In this document: in pieces, positions 21,826-32,500 of the stretch
Position numbering within the stretch: position 1 is the first letter of the stretch
Layout: each line of letters begins with the position of its first letter
Assembly: GCA_034440635.1 (NCBI GenBank)
Contig: JAOTON010000975.1
Span: forward strand, 2,108,001-2,172,000
DNA from: Lepas anatifera
Taxonomy: Eukaryota; Arthropoda; Thecostraca; Lepadidae
Length of the DNA: 64,000 nt
Direction: 5' to 3'
Made by a program: the position numbers and the translations under genes
Notes under the pieces: generated by a model
What the model was told of the DNA's origin: nothing
The model's database searches: none
Seen by the model: only the letters and a program-made list of their open reading frames with translations

Positions 21826-22834
21826 CACGCTGGGGTCCCTGGCATGACGCGCCCGCTGGGGGGGGCGAATTTCGCCCCCTACTCTCCGTATCTCATTTCC
21901 TAGGAAAGCTAAAGAAAAATTATGGACGGCGTTCGAAAGTTCTGGACAAGACGAAGGTAAGTTATACGAAATATTTTCAAATCAGGTCAATATTGCGGTC
22001 AGCATAGGTCAAAGAAGGTTCAATAGGCTTACAACAGGGCAGGATACGTTTCCCCCTCTAGATAATTACTCAGTAGAGCTAGAGAAAATATGTATGCATC
22101 ATTGGATTCCTCTCATCGTGGCAAATCGAATGTTGTATAATATGGCCTTGCTAGGTCAAATCGTGAAAATGACCTGACATCGAGCTAGGTCAAGGTCACA
22201 GGGTAATCTGGTATGGTCATGTTGCATATCAATCGACTACCCGTGACAATATAAGCACAATGCAAGCAAAATAGGAGCTTTATCCCAATTCAGTGAGATA
22301 TTGGCAAACCAATAACTGTATACTCCTGTGACCTGACATGACCTTTGAGAGGTCTGATGGTCAAAAACTAAAATATGGTCAAGATCGTGATAAGAATACA
22401 CGTTTTGAGGATTTTCATCTTTATCTGTCCAGTATATACTGAAAACGAGCCATTTCAATTTTTCACTATAGACTTACAATGGGGCGACTAAAAAATCGAC
22501 CCTACCTTAAGTCAAGAACATCAAAATTCCAAGACAGCAGATTTGTAGACCCTAATGACTTCATCATAGAGTGAGTTTCATACTGATTGTTTGGCAGATG
22601 TTCCTTAGGCGCTGCTTCAAACACGTAATTGTAGGTTATGAGGTCGGGTCACTTGATCTTAGATAACTCGTGACCTGACATGACCTGACCTAAAAAATTT
22701 GGTCACATGCGTAAAATTGATTGGAAATAAGGTACTGTAAGTTTCGTTGTTCCGTGAGTTTTTTTATTTTTGCGTTATCTGGGGAAAACCAGGAGGGGAG
22801 CGAATTTTGCCCCCCCGCTCCAGCGGGGCGCGTG
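21826..22834 (+). mobile_element. AGGTCA-rich NTAA element, subfamily A (copy 2)
   Basis: TTAA at 21822-21825 and 22835-22838 flank a 1009-bp unit starting CACGCTGGGGTCCC and ending AGCGGGGCGCGTG. Subterminal sequence GGGGGCGAATTTCGCCCCC is a 19-base palindrome with a one-base centre. The body repeats AGGTCA/TGACCT many times. Near the right end TTTGCGTTATCTGGGGAAAA matches the block shared by all subfamilies. No transposase frame. Confidence 0.8.
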
Positions 22835-22838
22835 TTAA

Positions 22839-23396
22839 TCATGTCAGAGTTAACGTGTCATCTCAACATTGGCAAAATTTATGGTCTTCTGTATACAAGA
22901 ATAGCGCGTCCTAGTCAGATTAGTCCTTGTTTGGCCTGTCGCGAGCCAGCGATCCCCTAGTCTTTGTTTTGATAATCCATAAAACGATATATCTTGCGTC
23001 ATCCTATCCAAACAAACAGCCTGTTCAATATTGTGGTCTAGCTCGGCACTACTAGTGGCATACTGTGGCCACAGTTGTGTGAACGGTGAACGCATCGGTG
23101 TTCAGGGATGGCATCGGATAATTTCAGGGATGGGCAAGAAATGTGTTTACCAATTTAATCCGAGCACCTGGGGTATCCCGATTTACTTCGAAACAGAGGT
23201 GTGGATTTATATCTCTTTGGGGGTGCCCCGGCACCCCCAATGCTGATTTGGGTATCCCCAGCAAAAAAGCAGCCAATTCTTAATGAAGTGCTTAAAGAAC
23301 AGGAACTTTTCAACCAATACGTGTTACAGTATTATAATGACATTCTGTGTCTGACCTACAACCTGATATTCTACCAAACAGCGGAAATCCTCAGAC
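22839..23396. other. Non-coding stretch, nothing recognised
   Basis: Contains a GGGGTGCCCC/GGCACCCCC inverted motif near 23220. No gene supportable. Confidence 0.35.
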
Positions 23397-23404
23397 ATAA
23401 TTGA

Positions 23405-25991
23405 AGTGGCGGATCTAGCTGGTAAGTTTGGGACAGTGACCCAAAATAGGTTTTGCGCTAGGGTGTCGAGTGGAAAATTCAGCTCGGAATGTATGGCGAG
23501 TGAGTGGAAAATTCCCTCAAAATGTATGGCGGAGAAAAAAATTCCAATTTGGGTACTCAGGTGGTAAACTATCAGAACCCTTGTTTGAACTGAGGGATGG
23601 ATCTTTCCTTTAATTTTCTCAAAGTAATTATTTTAAATCGTCCCCAAGCTGCATTGTTTGACCATTACCATGTGAAAAATTTCGGTTAAGCAGGTAAATA
23701 TTTACCAACTGAAACCCCTGATGCAGTCTCCAATTTTTTAAGGAATTGGTGAATTGCCACAAATAAAAAACATTTTGGGGGCCTCTGAGACCAACCCTCG
23801 GGGGAAAGAACTCTGGGAGCCACAAAGACTAACATTTGTGGGATGAAGATAAACTCTTGAGGGGCTTCCCTAGACCAACTCTTGTGCCCCTCCTCTCTTC
23901 TCCCACACGACCAGCTCCTGGGACCCTGAGGGCCCCTGAGACGAAATATCGGGGGCCACCTTAGACCAACTCTGCAGAGGGGGCCCGAGACCGGCAGGTG
24001 GTGAAAAATGAAAAAGGATTTTTTCATGCAATACCTAGTGTCAAAATTAATTATCTAACCACACACTGTACAGTTTTTCTGTCCGGTACAACGCCCCTCC
24101 TATACCTATAGTTATCGGAATTTTGGAGGTCACTCCTGACCTCAATCACTGCACCTCGCATACACCTATTATAGGGCCCAGTAGAGCCTTGGTTTACACT
24201 TAACTAACCCAGACGAAACTACAAACTTTCTTTCATGGCAATAAACTCTTCCAGACTCTTGCTAAAAGTTTCTTTTCTTTACCTGTCAATTCCCCTGCTC
24301 TTCTTCACATATCCACTCACCTTCATACGAATATGCTGCTTTCTATCAATCTAATCGAAACTCAACAGCCTTCTTTCTGTTGTTTCTTCCTTTCGTCTAC
24401 AATCAGCCAGGCGCGGCGGGTTGCGACAGCGTCAGAGCGACTACTACTTTAAATTTCTGATCGCCTGCAGCTTGCTGGTCGCATGAGCCACATAATTTGC
24501 ATTTCAAAGATTGCTCTAAATTAATTTTCTAAATCCTTACAGACTAGAAAACTATACAACTAAAAGCACCCCAAGAGGAAGACTAATAATGCTTTGTCGA
24601 TAACGAATAAGAAAGCGGGCTTTCAAAAAGCCTAAAGATGCCGCTTTTATTTACTAGATGTAAAGACGGCGATTTGGTAAGTCCACGCCGTAGACCAGCC
24701 ATACAAAAAAGTGCCGATGTTTCAAGGGTAACTGGATGCATTCTTGTTGCCCAAAAAAATCATTTAATGAAAATGTAGAGTTTCAATGTATTCAAGTACC
24801 GTACACTTTCAGTTCAACTTGAATATCAGCGTATTTATGCCTAGGGTGTCGTAGGGTGTCGTGAGTGGATTTGGGTGTCACAGGGCGTGGACGCAGCAAT
24901 GAAGGGCTGATATGGATAAAAATTATTTTCTTCGAAATAAATGGTCAATTTTCTATCATACAATGTCAAAAAAATATGCTGCTTGGCATAAAAATTTCAA
25001 GATAATTGCTTTTAACAACAATATGATCAAAAATGGTTTTTCACTATTCTCGGTACCAGAAATGCAAAAACAATTTTTCAAGGACGTAATCATGTGCACA
25101 GATAAACTGCTTTCCAGAAATGTATCTTTCAAAGCGGTCAGCTCATTTTTTTGGCAACAAAAGGCTAGGGTGTCTAATTTTCCACTCCCCAATTTTGTGA
25201 GTGGTGGAATTTAGTGGCGGTGTTCACCCATTGGAACTTTCCCCGGTGGGGCGGGGGCACTGAGCGTCTTGCCCGCGCCAGAATTTCGATTCAGTTGTTC
25301 CACTGAAATCGGTGGAGATAAGGATACCAGGTATAATTGGCCAGAAAAATAGGAATCGGCAGATTTTCTCCAGAAAAGCGAAAGAAGCCCATAAAAGCCG
25401 AGTTAATTTGGCGATCTTCTAGTCGATTCTACTGCTCTCTTTTTCCAGTGGACTTTGGTAGAGGAGGCAATGGAACTGGCCTTTGTAGTACGTATTGTTG
25501 AGTAAAATTCAATAGTAGTAATTAGTATTGTTGGAATTGAGTGGAAAATTCAGCAAAAGAATATAAAAGTGAGTGGAAAATTCTGCTTGACTGGGTGTCG
25601 TTCTGCACCCAGCACCCCACATTTTGGGACACTGGTTTGGGAGCAAGCCAAAGTCGATAAAAACGTCACGCAGTGAGAGTATGCCACAATTTAACTAGGC
25701 GGTAGGTTTTGGGGGTAAGCCCAAGAGTTGATAATCAAAAAATAAAACGTCGTGTTGTCAAACATGTGGCCACAAGCTGCTTGTTTTGTTATCAAGGGCC
25801 AATGTTTACACTGAAGTTGACTGCTCCTGTTTGAAGTTGAGAGTTGAAACACCAAATCCTTGCTAATAAACTAAAAAGGATTCGGGGCAAAAAGGAGGCC
25901 GACAGTTTGGGGAGGCAAAAATGTAGTTTCACCCCTGGCTTTTCCGTTTGGAGGGAGAAATATATTTTTGCCGCTCCTGGATCCACCACTG
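23405..25991. mobile_element. 2.6-kb non-autonomous hAT-like element with 8-bp target duplication
   Basis: ATAATTGA occurs immediately outside both ends (23397-23404 and 25992-25999). The left end reads AGTGGCGGATCTAGCTGG, with the first C apparently lost. The right end reversed reads CAGTGGTGGATCCAGGAG. The interior has several GAGTGGAAAATTC words in both orientations near both ends (23460-23560 and 25170-25590), which could be subterminal binding repeats. No hAT transposase or zinc-finger frame is visible; the 100-codon frame at 24912 is unrecognised. Confidence 0.75.
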
Positions 25992-26068
25992 ATAATTGAC
26001 TGCATACTGATCCCACCTGCACCGGAATAAAAATCTCATAAATCAACCGCCTGCCCTAAAAATTTTTA

Positions 26069-26071
<3 letters not shown>

Positions 26072-26117
<46 letters not shown>
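26072..26117. repeat. (TA)n microsatellite
   Basis: About 46 bp of uninterrupted TA dinucleotide. Confidence 0.95.
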
Positions 26118-26120
<3 letters not shown>

Positions 26121-26940
26121 CATTTAATGATCATGTTTTGATATTTTGCAAATACAGTTATTTGACTTTTATTGATTCACATGGCCAAATGATAGCATTT
26201 ATGAAGCACTTGATAACGAAAACTGCAGCGATAAAGCAGAACGCAGTGCTGTGTCTGGTATGAGGGTCTGTGTTTCAAGTAATAATGTGTTTGTTTCTAC
26301 CTCCTTCACTTGCTTAGATCATGACAGCTCACAGAAAATATCCATCCAAATTTATTGGAAACAATGTTCGGAGCATATGTGGAGGAATAATTCTTGTGAA
26401 ATAGCCGGAAAGGGGACATCGCAGTTCGTCTCGTTCGATTAGGGTAACTATCTGGCGCTGATCGTAAAATGACCAGGAACCTCATTGTCATAACAATTAT
26501 AGTTTTTAGATGCTGCAGCTACTTTGGCTATTGGCGCCCATACCACTAGATGAGTCTTAAAAAGAAGCTATAACTGGCTGGTGGATATATCATTCCTCCA
26601 CTGCCACTTTCCTGGGTATATGCTTATTGCTCAGTGCCTGGCCAAATGAAACTTTGAAACTACCTATAGGGCTGGGGTATAAGTTTATATCTCTGGATGT
26701 GAAGTACCTCTTGTTTTTCATATTAGGCAGTGCAGTATAGTTTCATGTATTCAATGGAGTGTGTTGTACAGTGTTTATAATACAATGGTTCTCTTAACGC
26801 TGTCGTAGTTGACAGTTTTCGGATTTGGGCGCCTCCCAATGGCTTTCGAAAATCCACATTATTATGTTTGTTAGAATTAGGTGCTCTGTATTATTGCAAT
26901 GTAGTATTTAGCCAAAACTATTTAATACCTTAACATATTG
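26118..26940. other. Non-coding stretch, nothing recognised
   Basis: No exon, RNA gene or bounded repeat is visible. Confidence 0.35.
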
Positions 26941-26949
26941 CCTGCACCT

Positions 26950-27139
26950 TCACCACCTGAGAGCGTGCTGATCATCGTCGGTGCAGGGTGGCGGCCGCCG
27001 TGCCGACCGCCGATTGGTCCGTCCCGGCGTCGGGGGCGCGTGTGTCACGTGACGTGGCGGTGGTCTTGTACGGCCGGGTCATGCAGCGCGGCAGCGGCCA
27101 GTGCTCTCTGAATCGTCAGTCGGGTCGGGTACGCGCTTG
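26950..27139 (+). promoter_or_regulatory. CpG-rich island with promoter-like motifs and a splice donor
   Basis: A sharply bounded CpG-rich block sits in AT-rich flanks. It holds CGATTGGTCC (inverted CCAAT box) and GTCACGTGACG (E-box/CRE-like). Further right, GAATCGTCAGTCGGG could be an initiator region. GCGCTTG|GTAAGG at 27139/27140 would be a good donor ending a non-coding first exon on the plus strand. No downstream exon was recognised, so the gene, if any, continues beyond what I can identify. Confidence 0.35.
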
Positions 27140-27159
27140 GTAAGGCGCGAGCATTCATC

Positions 27160-28430
27160 TTTCGTTTAAATTAATTAGAGTCTCCGCCCTCCTCCTCTCG
27201 CGAAACCACGTGCAGGCTTGGAATAATCGTGCCGAGTCTGTACGTTGTCCAGTTGTGCTCGGGATCGGTTTGACCGTACCGTTTCTAGGCACTCTGCGAC
27301 AGGCGCTGGGGAGGTGAGGCGGGGCTCTGCAGCCCATTACCCGTTGAAATTAATACTCGGGCCTGGAAGGTTACCAGGCTTGATTTAACTTTTCTTTGGA
27401 GTGCATTGGAGCGATTGCACTCCTTTATCTCTTTGTATCGGTAAGCCTGTTTGTATCGTTAAGCCTCAAGCCTGTTTGTATCAGTAGCCGAGTAGGATCG
27501 GGAGTTTCGCTGTCGTCGCCTTTCTGTTAACGAAGGATTCGATCGGTATCGGTCATATTCCCGTCGAGTTTCTCCCCACCTGAGCTCGCATATGGTGTCG
27601 GAGTTAAATCGCTCCGCCAAGTTCGATTGTCGGTCGTTGTTTTTTTCGTCCCAACGCATCAAATACAGCATCAGGAAGGAATTATTTGGATTTGTCGGTT
27701 GTAGCCTGGCTAAGCCGTTGTATGATCGTTAAGCAGTCGTGCCAGAAATAACATAACCATAGAAAGGAGAAATAGGTGCCATAATTTCGTTCCAATCAAT
27801 CGATTGAACACCGTAATACAGTCCACTAAATTACAGTCCACTCCACATTCAATACTTTCGGTTATCGGCATAGACCGCCCGATAACTCTGGTCGTCGTTC
27901 CCGTCACAGTTTCGACAATGGTGGATCGATTAAGAGTGCCCTCATTAGACAACAAATTTGTTGCCTGTAACTTTTGTGTTTCACCAAAAAAATTAAATGT
28001 GGTATGACGCAGGAAAGGTGAAATGCATTGAAATATCGGAAATGTTTCGAGTCCCAAATCATGTTTAGTGCATTTCTACCATGAAACACGTAACAAGGCA
28101 GCTTTCCACTTCACACTTGCTTCCCACTTTTGATGTATTATCAGGTTTTACTTCGGCAGCGCTCTCATTACTTCACACTCGCTATAACTCGTACGACGAT
28201 TAAGGTTTACTTTTATGTACATACCTAAGTCTCTCTCGTCTCCCTTTGTCGGTTACCTTCAGACCGGACCCCACTCCTTTTCGCTGTGCAGAAACCCACC
28301 TCGCGACTCTCCTGACTTCAGCGAACTCGGGCGCCGGCTAGTCAGCGCTGACTGCCGCTGCCTCGCCTGTACCAAACAGTATCGGATGGTGGCGCAGGTA
28401 ATCAAGCAAATATAGGGCAAAATATGGCTA
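27160..28430. other. Non-coding stretch downstream of the CpG island
   Basis: Open frames at 27459-27671, 27710-28057 and 28215-28415 have no recognisable domains. It might be intron of a gene starting at the island. Confidence 0.3.
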
Positions 28431-28434
28431 GTAA

Positions 28435-29458
28435 CCCGCGCCCCACCGGGGGTCCGGCGCCACCTTCGCCCCACCGGGGGGCCATCGATGGCCCCCTCTA
28501 ACTCCGAAAATATGGGCGTTAGCGCAAATCTGCAAAGTGCAATAGAAAGCTCGCGTGAATTCAGTAAGAAATTACTTCGCATGTTTTAGTGCTCAGGTCA
28601 ATGGTTTAACCTCCAGAGGTCAAATTAGGTCAAGATCGGCTATTTTCACTCAAATATGCAATGATTAAGCCAACTGGGCATAACTCTTATGTCATTAGAG
28701 CTATTGAGGCCTGGTAAAGTACATTTGATAGCAAATTGCCAGTACTTTTTCCGCTATGTGGAACGTAAAGACCTCCCGCCATTGGTTTGACCGCCAGAGG
28801 TCACCTCGTGACCTAATATGACCTGAGGTCACGAAAGGTCAAAAAGTGACCTTGCCGTATATCAAATGAAAGCCAGTGACAAGACAAACACGATGGTGTT
28901 TGTTTCACCGCTCTAGCTCAATTAGGTCAAAAGTTATTGTCAAAATACTGTTTTTGACCTCTGGTGACCTTGGATGACCTTGGAAAAGTCAAAGGGCAAA
29001 TATGACTCCTGGGATCCGTGAAAGGGTGTCCAAAAACGTTGTTCTGAGCAGTCTGAGTATTTGCAATCATTTTTGTGGCTTTTATATCATGAAATAGCTT
29101 TTCCCCATGCTTTTCCAATGGGAGAGGTCGCCTCGTGACCTGACCTCAGGGCACGAAATCGAAAAATCCCGGATATACACCTTGTAGACCCTGGAGAGGT
29201 CATGAAGTGTAGGAAGTTTCAAATCGATCGACTTTGAAATGTAGCTCTTACAGAGCTCTAAAAGTGAAGTGAGGTGACCTTGGTTGACCTCGTCTGGTGA
29301 CCTGACCTTGGGTGACCCGGGGTAAAAAATTTCAGGGATGATGGGAAAATGATGCAGTGAGAGGTAGAGCCCTCAACCGCGGTGCTGCGCCTCGTCGTTT
29401 TTCTGCTATCCCGGAAAAACCTTAGGGGGGCCATCGATGGCCCCCGGTGGGGCGAGGG
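28435..29458 (+). mobile_element. AGGTCA-rich NTAA element, subfamily B (copy 1)
   Basis: GTAA at 28431-28434 and GTAA at 29459-29462 form the target duplication. Ends are CCCGCGCCCCACCGG and GGTGGGGCGAGGG. Both subterminal regions hold the palindrome GGCCATCGATGGCC. I count about 20 exact AGGTCA/TGACCT hexamers in 1024 bp, including AGGTCACCTCGTGACCT and TGACCTGAGGTCA. A random 6-mer on both strands would occur about once in 2 kb. Near the right end CGTTTTTCTGCTATCCCGGA, then AAAACC, is the conserved block. Other copies: 43600 (inverted) and 54403. Confidence 0.85.
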
Positions 29459-29462
29459 GTAA

Positions 29463-30994
29463 TGCTTGAAAAAGATCTGGTTAATACATCTCTTGGTTTA
29501 TGGTTTAAACTCTATCATTTTTATTGATAAATTTCCGCTGAATTTCTTGCTATACAAGTGAACGCGCCTCCACCAATCAGCAGCCGCGATCCGCTGGATG
29601 CCGATTGCCAACGGGGCACAGAGGTTAGAAAGGTCACGTCGCTGGGCGCCGCTGGCGCCGAGTTCAAGCCTCGGTGGGAAGGGGTCGCGTGGCGGATTAT
29701 AAAACGTATGCGTGTGGTGTTGAGAATGGTGGTTGATCTGCCTGCTGTTGGACTGAGAGAGGAGGACAGATGCAAGAGATATTCTGTGCACATGGGTGGA
29801 TGTATGGGTCAGGTGTGTGTGCAGTGTGCGGTGTCGATATCACTGGAAAACATAAGTATAAGCTCATTAAATTACTTCGGTATGTGAAAATGCTTGGCGG
29901 GTAAAATTACAGGCGCCTATATAAAATCCTTAGTATTTTTCGGCAACAGGGTAAATGATGCGGCTTTTCATTCTATTTTCATTGATAAACACTTATTGTC
30001 AATACAAACACACGGTACATGTGACCAGGGGTGGAGATCTCTTTTCAAACCAGGGGGTCCTGGTCCAGTCGAGGCCGCAGGAATGGATGTTTTTGCAAGA
30101 CAATGAAGACACTAAAATTCCGGCAATACCTATAGATACCGTATGAAACCCTATGATGGTAGGATTTTACACGAGCCGGATATTGATTTCCTTAGGAGGT
30201 AATACGACATGTAGATACATTTCAATACACTTCGAACATTCAATCACATTTTTTCCGGAAACTCAAAATAAGATACGGATCCAAACCTCTGTCGTTGACT
30301 CGGTCTTTGAAAGGATAGCGATTATAACGTACCGTGCACTTTTTAATGTAGTCCTCAATGAAAACGTGTTAGCAGCAGACAAAACCAGCGTGTGAAATAA
30401 AATGTTTTTCAATGCTCAAGTCTAGCGTATTCCCCTTCTGAGAAGTCTTATGACCCCAGCATTTGTTGCATCATTATAGCCAAAAACGATTATTACAATA
30501 TAAATATTTTGAACATATAGAAATCACCAAAAAAACTGAGCCATACTACAATATGGTGATAGCTAGGTTTAGTATGCTGTTTCCGCAAAATTGGCGTCCC
30601 CCCACCTTTGAAAGTGGGTGAGGACGGATTATGTTTTGTCCCCCCCGCCACTTTTCATGCAGGGTCTCATTACTTTGTCCCGAGTACTGAAATCATTATA
30701 GCGAATAACAAAGAATGGTCCCCTGCAAAGACACCAATTACAACCACAATTTCTCTCCAATACCTGACTGTGGGTACAGACGCCCATTTTGGTCTCTCAG
30801 GGGGCCATTCACTGGCTCAGGGATCCTGAAATCAAGTCAGAAGCCCTCTGCAAATTATATTTTCAGTGGGCCCTAGGGCAGCTAAATAGACCCATCAGCA
30901 AACCAGGGTGCCAAACGAGCTAAGGTCCCCAAAACGCTCAGAGGTTTCCAGATCAGCACGATGTGCCCAGACAAACTAATTGGATCCATAACAG
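29463..30994. other. Non-coding stretch with hAT-like fragment
   Basis: 29558-29793 is moderately GC-rich with open frames on both strands and no recognised product. 30026-30070 (CAGGGGTGGAGATCTC and CAGGGGGTCCTGG) resembles the MITE at 7312. No gene is supportable. Confidence 0.35.
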
Positions 30995-30998
30995 TTAA

Positions 30999-31970
30999 TC
31001 CGCGCCCCGGTAGGCCTCCGGGCCTTCTTCGCCATTATGGGGGGTGTTTGAACACCCACCTCGAACTCGGCCCCCATGCGTAATAACGAAAAAACGTGAA
31101 AGCTGGTGGATAGCTGATAAAAATTTATAAAGGAACTATATCAGTCACTTTTTGCCCCAGGTCAATATTGAGGTCATGACAGGTCAAAGAAGTTGGCAAT
31201 TTGAGCAAAGTTTTTGGGCTCTAGCATCTGACAGGGTTGAGTTATAATTGCTTTGTATGCACCATTCGCTTCCTCTTGTCACGGCGAATGGAATGATGTA
31301 TAACACTGGTCAGCACAATTTAACTTTTGTCGTGGATCCAATACAAAATGTCCGTTTCTAAGGTAATTTGTGGCGCTGAACACGAATCTGGCAGCAGAAA
31401 TGCCGTATCAGATCAAAATTTTGAGATCCAGTATGTCTGTGTGTCGTTTTTGTGCAAGCCTTCTTGGCATCAGTGACATTGACAGTGCAAAACCCAAGAG
31501 GTCTAGGAAAATGAACGTATAGGTGTTTGTGGAGACTAGGGTATTCTACCTTAAAGCCAATTTTCATAGACCTAGGTCAATATATTCAAGGTAAAACGAG
31601 GCCATATAGGTCAAATTCTGTATGTGCAGGGTAGCCATTGGGAAATGCCGTGATTATGCGATGAGAAGCCGGATATGGAGAGAAAGTGACCTGAAGCAAC
31701 AGAGGAAAGGTCTGAGGTAATGTTCTCTGAAATTTTTAGGCCAAGGTCGTTCAAGGCCATCGACCTTTGACGTCAAAATATTGCATTTTGCCTATAGGGG
31801 GATTCCAGGACAGATCGACCAAGGCTTGACACCACCATGCCTAGAAAAAATCTGAAACTTTGTCTCTGGGGTAGTTTTGGGCCAGGAACACGCCTGTGAG
31901 AATCTTAGCCCCCTCCGACCTACGGTGACCGAGATATAGCCCGAGGCATTTTCGGGAGGTCACCTTGTAG
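30999..31970 (+). mobile_element. AGGTCA-rich NTAA-type element, subfamily C (left end only)
   Basis: It follows TTAA at 30995-30998 and begins TCCGCGCCCCGG. A palindrome GGTGTTTGAACACC lies close to the end. The body contains GAGGTCATGACAGGTCAAAG and GAATGGAATGATGTATAAC, matching the subfamily A core. Near 31915 GACCGAGATATAGCCC recalls the shared GAGATAGC block in reverse. The right boundary is not clear. Confidence 0.45.
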
Positions 31971-32261
31971 ACTCATCTTTGCTGCTTCATAACTCCAAAA
32001 CGCATTGTCTGATTAACAAGTTTTGTATATCATTGAACTCGTCTTTAACGATAAATTATTTTGCTAAAAGGAAATTTCAAAGTGTTAAAAATTTTGACTT
32101 TTAATTCGTTTGACATATTCTTTTTTACCTAGCTTGACCTTTTCGCAGTTAAAACTGCCCTTTCTTAAAATTTTGCTGCATAAAATATCTTTCGATTAAA
32201 AAAATTAAACAAAATTCGTTCATGCTATAAATTCCAAATTTTTTGCATCTAAGGTAGGTAT

Positions 32262-32500
32262 GCAGACGGTTTTTGACCACTGAGGTAGTACAGCCTTATG
32301 TTTAACTCCGCAAACAAAGCGATTGCTTTTGTAATCGGTTGCTTGCAATCATATTGCATTGTCTTTACAAAATTTTCATCGTGCAAGTGTCAGAATTTAT
32401 GAACATTAACACGCGCCCACACGGGGGCGGGCAACCGGCCTCCTCAGGTTTCCACAGGTAGTAAAAAAACTTCGTGCAGCGCCACCGTATTTCATCTACC
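32262..32500 (+). repeat. Large inverted repeat, left arm
   Basis: From GCAGACGGTTTTTGACCACT through TTGCAATCATATTGCATTGT to CACGCGCCCACACGGGGGCG, AACCGGCCTCCTCAGGTTTC and AGCGCCACCG, the sequence is the reverse complement of about 35100-35338, with roughly 10-15% mismatch. The arm includes about 148 bp outside the TTAA at 32406-32409. Confidence 0.75.
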
